From SAR324 cluster bacterium (lineage in GTDB: Bacteria; SAR324; NAC60-12): 12,967 bases of DNA. The DNA lies in contig JAPKDT010000032.1 of assembly GCA_028822475.1 (NCBI GenBank), positions 1 to 12,967 on the forward strand, given 5' to 3'. The translations under genes and the position numbers were made by a program. Numbering within the stretch: position 1 is the first letter of the stretch; the number at the start of each line of letters is the position of its first letter. This document shows positions 1 through 6,522 of this stretch, piece after piece. The notes under the pieces were generated by a model. That model was given only the letters and a program-made list of their open reading frames with translations, was not told the origin of the DNA and made no database searches.

Positions 1-1950
1 ATCGATTCTAAGTAGTAGTTTTTCACCACTTTCAATCTCAGTTAATCCTGCCGCAGATACCATGCAGTCTAGTTCCAGTAGTTCTATTTCGGTTTTATTG
101 TTGGCAAGTTTCTTCCTTACTTTTGCTTCAAAATTATCCCCTAAGTGTTGTTGTAAATATTTTAGCTTCCAGAACTTAATAATCTCCCTTTCCGCCCGGC
201 TGTATTTTCTTTGACGCAGACTTATTTCTTCAGACCAGCGCATCATGTCTTCTTCACTGAAGACAGGTTCCTGTTGATTGATTAACAGTTTTAAATTCTG
301 CTGAGTGACGAGGTCCACAAATCTTCTGATAGGCGAAGTTGCCTGCATATAAACGTCGCAGCCTAAACCTGCGTGTTTTCCGGGAATAGTGCTTAATCTT
401 GCAGGTTCAATCCGGATATTTTCCATTGAAAGCTTGGTACCTTCTGCTACTTCTTTAATTATTTCATACGAAGATTGGGTACGGTATATGCCCGGAAAGT
501 CTGCTTCCTGAAAAATCCGACCGGTTTCACAGTTCACCGAAATTGCCAGTTCCTCAATAATACGGTTGGCAGCACTGTTTCGGTCGAGAGCAGTTATTTT
601 GATATCTTTTGGATCACTGATGTCAAAATCGAATTCTTTTCTGGATAAATTAAGCGCACCGTTTTCCAAACGCTGTTCAAGCGATCTCTGGCAAAATTTG
701 TCGAGTAATCCCCAGAAGTCACGCTTTTCTTCAATTAAATGGTCAGCTTCTTCGTAACTCAAATTTTTCTGGACCCGGATTACTCGCGGTACAACTTCAA
801 GTAAATTCCAGTTTCCATTTGCTGAAAGCTGAAACATAAAACTGAGAACTTTCCTGTCCTCACCTGCTTTTAACGAAAAAGTGTCGCTTGAAAGTTCATC
901 AGGAATCATCGGTATAGACTCTTCCAGCGAATAAACGGAAGAAATACGGGCTTCTGCTTCTTTGAAGAGAGCGTCTTGCGGATATACGAAATCACTTAAA
1001 TCTGTGATATGTACAGCAATCACAAGACCGCCACTGCTCCATTCCATTACTGAAAACGCATCGTCATAATCACGGGTCTTTTTCGCGTCTATAGTGAAGG
1101 TTGGAACTTCTGGAGAAAGCATCTCCTGTTTTTCCAGCGGAATTTTTCGGACACGTTCAACTTCCTGATAAATTTCATTACTAAAATATTCACGAACACT
1201 TGCGCGAAGAAGTGTCAACCTTGACGTTGAAACAGGAGAGCCGGCTCTTTTAAGCCAGCGTTTAATTGCGTTTTCTTCGCCTATTCCTAATGCTGAACCC
1301 CAGTCCAAAAGTGAAGACATTTCTTTCCAATACTGAGAATCAGTACCTTCTGTCAACAGATTTAGCAGTTGATGTAGCCATTGCTTCTGCTCAGTTGAAA
1401 TTTCAGAATCAGCGTGCCAATCTCCAGATTCAAGATTTTTAATCCATGTTTGAATATTAAGTTCGCGTTCTTTAAGTTCTTTTTGCCGAGCCAATTGTAT
1501 TTTCAGCAGTTCTAGTTCTTCTTCAGTTCTGGGGGTATAAGTTAAATTACGGTTATGCTTGAACCAGAAAGAGTCCGCACGCATTGCGAGGAATAAACCA
1601 AGTTTGCAGATTGTGTCTTCTGCATCATCGAGAAAATCAACAGCCAGTTCCTCCAGTGAATATTCCTTTATTTCATCCAGTAAAGAATGGATGGTCTCCA
1701 GTTCACAGCTTTGTTGGAACTGCTCTGCTTTCTTAGTCTGCTCTACAAGAGACTCATGCGCCAATTCAGCGTTTAAGGGCAATTTATCATCTTTCCAACT
1801 GAGGGCAATGCGGTTGCCTGCTAAAAATTGTTTTTTACCATGCAGTGGAACTATGATTAATTTGTTCTTTTGTATACCTTCAATCCAGCCATATTCCATC
1901 CTGTTATCACGGAAAAATACACAATAGTGAAAGACTAAAGATTCAAACAT
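1..1950 (-). CDS. RNase II/R family 3'-5' exoribonuclease (RNB domain), 3' end cut by window edge
   Basis: The reading frame is open from an ATG at 1950 down to position 1 with no stop, giving 650 residues of a partial protein. It would degrade single-stranded RNA processively from the 3' end in the cytoplasm. Residues about 1-50 look like the small N-terminal beta-barrel of the family. Residues about 90-270 form a helical region, and the RNB catalytic domain starts near 284. All four metal-binding aspartates are visible in TIDAKKTRDYDDA (D288, D294, D296, D297), and the RNA-contacting SPIRR motif is at 539-543. The N-terminal layout resembles the cyanobacterial/plastid RNase II (Zam-like) type more than E. 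coli Rnb or Rnr. The last 50 residues look like the start of a short S1-like barrel, so probably little is missing. The first ATG is kept because the barrel begins there, although no Shine-Dalgarno sequence is visible. The gene is divergent from pntA. Confidence 0.9.
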   Translation of the reverse strand, partial: MFESLVFHYCVFFRDNRMEYGWIEGIQKNKLIIVPLHGKKQFLAGNRIALSWKDDKLPLNAELAHESLVEQTKKAEQFQQSCELETIHSLLDEIKEYSLEELAVDFLDDAEDTICKLGLFLAMRADSFWFKHNRNLTYTPRTEEELELLKIQLARQKELKERELNIQTWIKNLESGDWHADSEISTEQKQWLHQLLNLLTEGTDSQYWKEMSSLLDWGSALGIGEENAIKRWLKRAGSPVSTSRLTLLRASVREYFSNEIYQEVERVRKIPLEKQEMLSPEVPTFTIDAKKTRDYDDAFSVMEWSSGGLVIAVHITDLSDFVYPQDALFKEAEARISSVYSLEESIPMIPDELSSDTFSLKAGEDRKVLSFMFQLSANGNWNLLEVVPRVIRVQKNLSYEEADHLIEEKRDFWGLLDKFCQRSLEQRLENGALNLSRKEFDFDISDPKDIKITALDRNSAANRIIEELAISVNCETGRIFQEADFPGIYRTQSSYEIIKEVAEGTKLSMENIRIEPARLSTIPGKHAGLGCDVYMQATSPIRRFVDLVTQQNLKLLINQQEPVFSEEDMMRWSEEISLRQRKYSRAEREIIKFWKLKYLQQHLGDNFEAKVRKKLANNKTEIELLELDCMVSAAGLTEIESGEKLLLRID

Positions 1951-2120
1951 AATGTAAAGTACGGATGTTAAATTGTTGATAAATAAAATACTGAGTCTGT
2001 AGTCTACTATTTATGAAAAAATATCTCCATCACGCTGATGAAATTCGACTGTGTTTTTAGAATTAACATTATTTTGTACAGCATAAAATCATTCTGAACA
2101 TAATCGTAATATTACTTATA

Positions 2121-2147
2121 TTGATGAAAAAAATAATGTGTTATATT
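2121..2147 (+). promoter_or_regulatory. Putative sigma70 promoter of pntAB
   Basis: A TTGATG -35 box at 2121-2126 and a TATATT -10 box at 2142-2147 are separated by 15 bases, which is short. The -10 is preceded by TGT, matching the extended -10 (TGn) pattern that tolerates a poor -35. It lies about 40 bases before the pntA start in an AT-rich divergent region. This rests on pattern matching only. Confidence 0.4.
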
Positions 2148-2174
2148 AAAACCTTAATATTTACCACAACTGAC

Positions 2175-2179
2175 AGGAG
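2175..2179 (+). promoter_or_regulatory. Shine-Dalgarno of pntA, favours the second ATG
   Basis: AGGAG lies 2 bases before the ATG at 2182 and 5 bases before the ATG at 2185. The spacing favours 2185. The resulting N-terminus (MIIGVLKE) also aligns directly with the PntA family start. Confidence 0.7.
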
Positions 2180-2184
2180 TAATG

Positions 2185-3747
2185 ATGATCATTGGAGTTC
2201 TGAAAGAAATTCATCCCGGCGAACGTCGAGTGGCGATGGCGCCTTCTGTTGTAAAACAACAGTGTCTGAAAAATGCTCACTCTGTTCTGTTGGAGCAGGG
2301 TGCAGGAGTAATCGCAAATTTTACAGATGATCAATATGAAGATTCCGGTGCGGAAATAGTTGAAACCGCTCATCAAGTCTGGGAACGTGCGGATGTAATT
2401 CTAAAAATCCGCCCTCCCGAAGAAAATCCTGAAACAGGTGATCATGAGGCCGATTTGCTGCGTAAAGATGCATGTCTGATTTGTCTGTTAAATCCTGGAC
2501 TTAACTCTGATTTATTGCAAATGCTCGCAAAAACTGGAGGCACCGCCATTGCTGTGGATCAGATTCCCAGAATTTCACGTGCACAGTCGATGGATGTTCT
2601 GAGTTCCATGGCTAACATTTCCGGTTATCGGGCAATAACAGAAGCAGCTCATCATTTTGGACGTCTATTTAACGGACAAATAACTGCCGCAGGAAGAATC
2701 CCGCCAGCCAAAGTATTAGTTATTGGAGCGGGAGTAGCAGGGCTTTCCGCAGTTGGTTCCGCACAGAGTTTAGGTGCCATAGTGCGGGCCTTCGACACAC
2801 GCTCTTCTGTACGTGAAGAAATACAAAGCATGGGTGCTGAATATCTGGAAATGAATTATGAGGAAGATGGTAGCGGTACCGGTGGTTATGGCAAAACAAT
2901 GAGCAAAGAATTCATTGAAGCAGAAATGAAATTGTTTGCGGAGCAGGCCAAGGAAGTAAATATTATCATTACTACCGCAGCAATTCCCGGTAAAAAATCT
3001 CCAATTCTGATTACTAAAGAAATGGTAGAGAGCATGATTCCCGGCTCAGTGATTGTCGATTTGGCGGCAGAGGGAGGTGGTAACTGTGAACTGACTCAGC
3101 CCGGAGAAACATGTGTTCATAAAAAAGTTACTATTATCGGCTTGACGGACCTTCCCAGCCGCCTGCCTACCCAGGCAAGCCAGCTTTTCAGCAACAATAC
3201 CGCCAAGCTGATTCAGCATCTGAGTCAGGATGGAAAACTTAAACTTGATCTCGAAGATGAAATCACGGGAGCAATTACTGTGGTTCATGATGGCAAAGTA
3301 ATCTGGGATCCTGATAAAGCGAAAGCTGTTGTTGAAAAACAGGTGCAACCTGTTACTCAGGAAAATGTTAGCAAAGAAGTACCTGCCGAACCGACTGTTA
3401 AAGAAACTAAAAACGGAACAATCTTAAAAATTCTAGCCTGGACAATGGCGGCAGTACTGGCAGGGTTGATAGGATTTGGAGGTTCTTCAGAATTTCTTTC
3501 TCACATAACAGTCTTTGTTCTGGCCTGCTTTGTAGGCTTTATGGTGGTCTGGAATGTTTCACCCGCATTACATACACCGTTAATGAGTGTTACCAATGCA
3601 ATTAGTGGAATCATTGTGATCGGAGGTATGATTCATCTATCTGCAGAGCAGATCATCCTGCCTGCTATTGCAGTCTTAATCGCCACTATTAACATTGTCG
3701 GCGGTTTTATGGTAACTCACCGTATGCTGGAAATGTTCCGGAAATAA
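2185..3747 (+). CDS. pntA: NAD(P) transhydrogenase subunit alpha
   Basis: PntA is the alpha subunit of the membrane proton-translocating transhydrogenase, which uses the proton gradient to drive NADH + NADP+ to NAD+ + NADPH. At 520 aa it matches the undivided enterobacterial form (about 510 aa) rather than the split PntAA/PntAB type. Domain I (residues 1 to about 380) binds NAD(H). It carries the R-x-x-Q region RISRAQSMDVLSSMAN near 129-144, the Rossmann glycine motif GAGVAGL at 181-187, and RAFDTR at 201-206. A charged linker (about 380-412) leads to four membrane helices between about 415 and 510, including the conserved ALHTPLMSVTNAISG stretch. An ATG three bases upstream (2182) is possible but poorly spaced from the AGGAG. 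It is followed by pntB on the same strand. Confidence 0.97.
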   Translation: MIIGVLKEIHPGERRVAMAPSVVKQQCLKNAHSVLLEQGAGVIANFTDDQYEDSGAEIVETAHQVWERADVILKIRPPEENPETGDHEADLLRKDACLICLLNPGLNSDLLQMLAKTGGTAIAVDQIPRISRAQSMDVLSSMANISGYRAITEAAHHFGRLFNGQITAAGRIPPAKVLVIGAGVAGLSAVGSAQSLGAIVRAFDTRSSVREEIQSMGAEYLEMNYEEDGSGTGGYGKTMSKEFIEAEMKLFAEQAKEVNIIITTAAIPGKKSPILITKEMVESMIPGSVIVDLAAEGGGNCELTQPGETCVHKKVTIIGLTDLPSRLPTQASQLFSNNTAKLIQHLSQDGKLKLDLEDEITGAITVVHDGKVIWDPDKAKAVVEKQVQPVTQENVSKEVPAEPTVKETKNGTILKILAWTMAAVLAGLIGFGGSSEFLSHITVFVLACFVGFMVVWNVSPALHTPLMSVTNAISGIIVIGGMIHLSAEQIILPAIAVLIATINIVGGFMVTHRMLEMFRK

Positions 3748-3807
3748 ATGCATAAAGTTGTTTTTCCGCAAAGTGCTGACCGCCTTTGCTCAACCTCTAA
3801 ACATTAA
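3748..3807 (+). other. Possible 19-codon micro-ORF between pntA and pntB
   Basis: An ATG directly abuts the pntA stop (TAAATG). It opens 19 codons (MHKVVFPQS...SKH) that stop at 3805-3807, 8 bases before the pntB ATG. pntB itself has no recognisable Shine-Dalgarno sequence. Ribosomes ending pntA could reinitiate here and deliver translation to pntB. The stretch also holds a 6-bp inverted repeat, GCAAAG (3768-3773) and CTTTGC (3784-3789). Chance is a real alternative for so short an ORF. Confidence 0.25.
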
Positions 3808-3815
3808 ATCATAAA

Positions 3816-5210
3816 ATGCCAGAAGGTTTGATTACTGTTGCTTACATAGTGTCAGGTGTACTATTTATCTTAAGTTTGAGAGGACTTTCCAATCAAGAAA
3901 CTGCGATGCGGGGAAACCTTTACGGTGTTGCAGGAATGATCATTGCCGTTTTAGCGACAATTCTGGGGGGGAGTGTTGGCAGTTTAGGAACGTTAATGCT
4001 CGTGATGCTTGTTGGAGGTGGAATAGGCATGTTTGCCGCACGGCGTGTGGCAATGACCGCTATGCCTGAACTTGTAGCTATTCTTCACAGTTTTGTCGGT
4101 GCTGCAGCGGTGTTGGTCGGTATAGTAAGCCATCTGGAATCAGGTTTTTTATCCGGTACTGAACTGCTTATTCACGAAATTGAAATCGTGCTTGGAGTAT
4201 TTATTGGCGCGTATACTTTTACAGGTTCAGTAATTGCCTTCTTGAAATTACGCGGAAGTATTGGCGGAAAGCCGCTGACTTTACCTTTTCGGCACCACTT
4301 AGATTTAGCACTGCTATTGATCGGTGTATTGTTTGGAGCATGGTTTGTTAACGGAGCACCTGAAGAGCAACTCATGTACCTCATGATTATAATCGCCATA
4401 GCAGGATTGCTTGGTATTAGCATGATTATGGGGATTGGTGGTGCGGACATGCCTGTTGTAGTTTCGATGCTTAACAGCTACTCAGGATGGGCTGCTGCCT
4501 CTGCAGGCTTCATGCTCTCTAATGATCTGCTGATAATTACCGGAGCATTAGTAGGAAGCAGTGGTGCTATTCTGAGTTATATTATGTGCAGGGGGATGAA
4601 TCGATCTTTTATCAGTGTGATTGCAGGAGGCTTCGGTGTAGCGGAAGGTACAGTTGCTGTGGCCTCTAAAGAGGATGAAGGCAAAGAAGCACAAGCTACT
4701 TCTGCTGAAGAAACCGCGGATTTCCTGCGTAGTGCCAAGCAGGTTATCATTGTTCCAGGCTATGGAATGGCGGTAGCTCAGGCACAGCACATTGTACATG
4801 AAATTACTAAAAATCTGCGCAACAGAAATGTGAGTGTAAAATTCGCTATCCATCCTGTTGCGGGAAGATTACCTGGACACATGAACGTCCTGCTTGCCGA
4901 AGCAAACTTGCCTTATGATATAGTTTTTGAAATGGACGAAATCAATTCAGAGTTTAAAGCGACTGATGTGGTTCTGGTCATAGGCGCCAATGATATCGTC
5001 AATCCCGGAGCGCTGAGTGATGCATCAAGTCCAATTTTCGGTATGCCTGTATTGGAAGTCTGGGACGCCAAAACAGTGATAGTGCTTAAACGCAGCATGG
5101 CCACCGGATATTCAGGAGTTGGTAATCCACTTTATTTCAGGGAGAATACCTGGATGTTATTTGGAGACGCAAAAGAAAGCCTGAATAAGGTGTCAGCTCT
5201 CCTGAATTAA
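3816..5210 (+). CDS. pntB: NAD(P) transhydrogenase subunit beta
   Basis: PntB is the partner of PntA in the inner-membrane transhydrogenase. It supplies most of the proton channel (domain II) and the NADP(H)-binding domain III. Its 464 aa compare with about 462 in E. coli. About nine membrane helices span residues 3-265. H91 in ILHSFVG matches the E. coli proton-channel histidine at the same position. D211 and N220 in the DMPVVVSMLNSYSGW stretch match the other conserved channel residues. Domain III (about 290-464) shows VPGYGMAVAQAQ at 313-324, HPVAGRLPGHMNVLLAEA at 346-363, GANDIVNPGA at 390-399 and KRS at 425-427, the NADP-specific segment. The start MPEGLITVAYIV aligns with the family N-terminus. 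No Shine-Dalgarno is visible, so coupling to pntA translation is likely. Confidence 0.97.
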   Translation: MPEGLITVAYIVSGVLFILSLRGLSNQETAMRGNLYGVAGMIIAVLATILGGSVGSLGTLMLVMLVGGGIGMFAARRVAMTAMPELVAILHSFVGAAAVLVGIVSHLESGFLSGTELLIHEIEIVLGVFIGAYTFTGSVIAFLKLRGSIGGKPLTLPFRHHLDLALLLIGVLFGAWFVNGAPEEQLMYLMIIIAIAGLLGISMIMGIGGADMPVVVSMLNSYSGWAAASAGFMLSNDLLIITGALVGSSGAILSYIMCRGMNRSFISVIAGGFGVAEGTVAVASKEDEGKEAQATSAEETADFLRSAKQVIIVPGYGMAVAQAQHIVHEITKNLRNRNVSVKFAIHPVAGRLPGHMNVLLAEANLPYDIVFEMDEINSEFKATDVVLVIGANDIVNPGALSDASSPIFGMPVLEVWDAKTVIVLKRSMATGYSGVGNPLYFRENTWMLFGDAKESLNKVSALLN

Positions 5211-5290
5211 TTCCGGATAGATTTTACTTTGTCCGTCATCATCCTCTAATAAAGACTATTTAGACAATCTCTTGCAAATATTTTCTGGAT

Positions 5291-5327
5291 GAATTAAGTA
5301 TTTACTGAAAATTTAAATACTTAATTC
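5291..5327. terminator. Inverted repeat between convergent pntB and methyltransferase genes, possible bidirectional terminator
   Basis: GAATTAAGTATTTA (5291-5304) is followed, after the 9-base loop CTGAAAATT, by its exact complement at 5314-5327, a 14-bp perfect stem. It lies 81 bases past the pntB stop and 54 bases past the methyltransferase stop on the other strand, where a shared terminator is expected. The stem has only three G/C pairs and no long T-run follows on either strand, so it is not a textbook intrinsic terminator. Confidence 0.5.
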
Positions 5328-5380
5328 TCTTTGGAATAAAAAATAGAGTTTGAATTAAAAGTTGTCTTTACATTAAAGCT

Positions 5381-6487
5381 CTAAACCTTTTCTATAACTG
5401 TAAAAGCGTGAACGTAATCCATGCGGTGCAGTTCTGGTGCTTCCTGAACCTGATCCTGGTAGGTTTGATAGTAATCATGAATTATTTGTTGTCTTTCTTC
5501 CAGTGTTCGTTGAGGATCCAGAGCACCGAAAAATATACTTTCATTCCAACTCCTGATTGTAGGTATGTATTCTTGCGCAAATCGCTTAGCATCCTGGTGC
5601 TCCTTAAAGGCCTCTGCGAAAGGGCATGGAGTGATATGTGTCTCTATCTGTTTGAGTCTCAAACCTGCTTGATAGACAGGATTACTGATATCATTCAAAG
5701 GAGCACTAAATTCTTCAACAGTGTTATAATATTGAGGTAGTGTCATTTTTTGATATTCATCCTCTCGTATCAGTCCTTGACCCAGAAAATCTTGCCATAT
5801 CTGAGCAAAGTTGTTGAACATATTCACTCCAGTTGTGTTACCCAAATATTTACCATTTTCATCACGGCAAAAATTGAGCAATACCAATTGACCTCCGGAC
5901 TTCAATTCACGGGCACGGTTCAGTAAAATTGATTCCCAGTCTTTTTTACCTTGTGCAGAAAAACTAAGATACTGCTTACCCTCTGCGCCAACCATGTGGA
6001 CGTGCTCGCTCAGATCACAAGGTTTGCTGCTCAGCCAGTGCATTGCAGTTGCTGAAAAACCAAAATCCAAAGTGTTGTCAGGAAGAATCTGCTTGTAGAA
6101 TGAATTCGCGGAAAAAAGGGGATAAACGTTTTTAGTACGATCCAGGTAACTTGTGAAATGACCTAAACCCAGCACAGTGTTCACCAGTCCATTAAAATCG
6201 TTTTTTGGTTGATCCGCATAGACGATGTTAATGCTTATTCCAGGAGCGGTTTTCTGAATGGTATGGATAAATTTTTCAACCATTTTTAACGACGTACCCC
6301 CATCTGCAGTTCCCATGTCTGAGAAAGTGAAACTAGCCTGATTCTTGGGTATTTTCATCGAATCAAGTGCTTCCAGAACCATTGGTGTAGCAGTATTGAT
6401 TACATCCTCTGCTCCTCTGGTGGTAAGAGAATATACTCCACCACTGGACATGGTGATGTTCTGGAGGTTTTCAGTTTTACTGGACAT
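5381..6487 (-). CDS. SABATH-family SAM-dependent carboxyl methyltransferase
   Basis: This is a 368-aa protein close to the usual SABATH length (about 350-380). The family transfers a methyl group from S-adenosylmethionine to a carboxylate (or a ring nitrogen) of a small molecule; salicylate, benzoate and jasmonate methyltransferases of plants are the known examples. Visible family landmarks are MSSGGVYS at 13-20, the SAM-binding strand and turn SDMGTADGGTS at 56-66, YADQPKNDFNGL at 90-101 (plants: NDLPGNDFN), SFYKQILPDNTLDFGFS at 129-145, and HWLSSKP at 150-156. The last holds the tryptophan that contacts the substrate carboxylate in plant enzymes. It is soluble, with no signal peptide. The ATG at 6487 is chosen over a TTG at 6493 because AGG lies 8 bases before it. 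It sits 35 bases after dctM on the same strand, so it is probably the last gene of the TRAP operon. The true substrate is unknown. Confidence 0.85.
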   Translation of the reverse strand: MSSKTENLQNITMSSGGVYSLTTRGAEDVINTATPMVLEALDSMKIPKNQASFTFSDMGTADGGTSLKMVEKFIHTIQKTAPGISINIVYADQPKNDFNGLVNTVLGLGHFTSYLDRTKNVYPLFSANSFYKQILPDNTLDFGFSATAMHWLSSKPCDLSEHVHMVGAEGKQYLSFSAQGKKDWESILLNRARELKSGGQLVLLNFCRDENGKYLGNTTGVNMFNNFAQIWQDFLGQGLIREDEYQKMTLPQYYNTVEEFSAPLNDISNPVYQAGLRLKQIETHITPCPFAEAFKEHQDAKRFAQEYIPTIRSWNESIFFGALDPQRTLEERQQIIHDYYQTYQDQVQEAPELHRMDYVHAFTVIEKV

Positions 6488-6522
6488 GGACAATACCTAA
6501 ATAGCGGTCAACATAGTAGAAT

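Noticed and set aside
1559..1927. 122-codon plus-strand ORF
   Set aside because: It is antisense to the N-terminal part of the exoribonuclease gene; the serine-rich content is an antisense artefact.
2028..2040. CATCA-CGC-TGATG small hairpin in the divergent region
   Set aside because: A 5-bp stem with a 3-base loop is too short to distinguish from chance.
6488..6493. TTG start for the methyltransferase, two codons upstream
   Set aside because: The AGG is only 2 bases from the TTG but 8 bases from the ATG at 6487, and ATG is the better codon.
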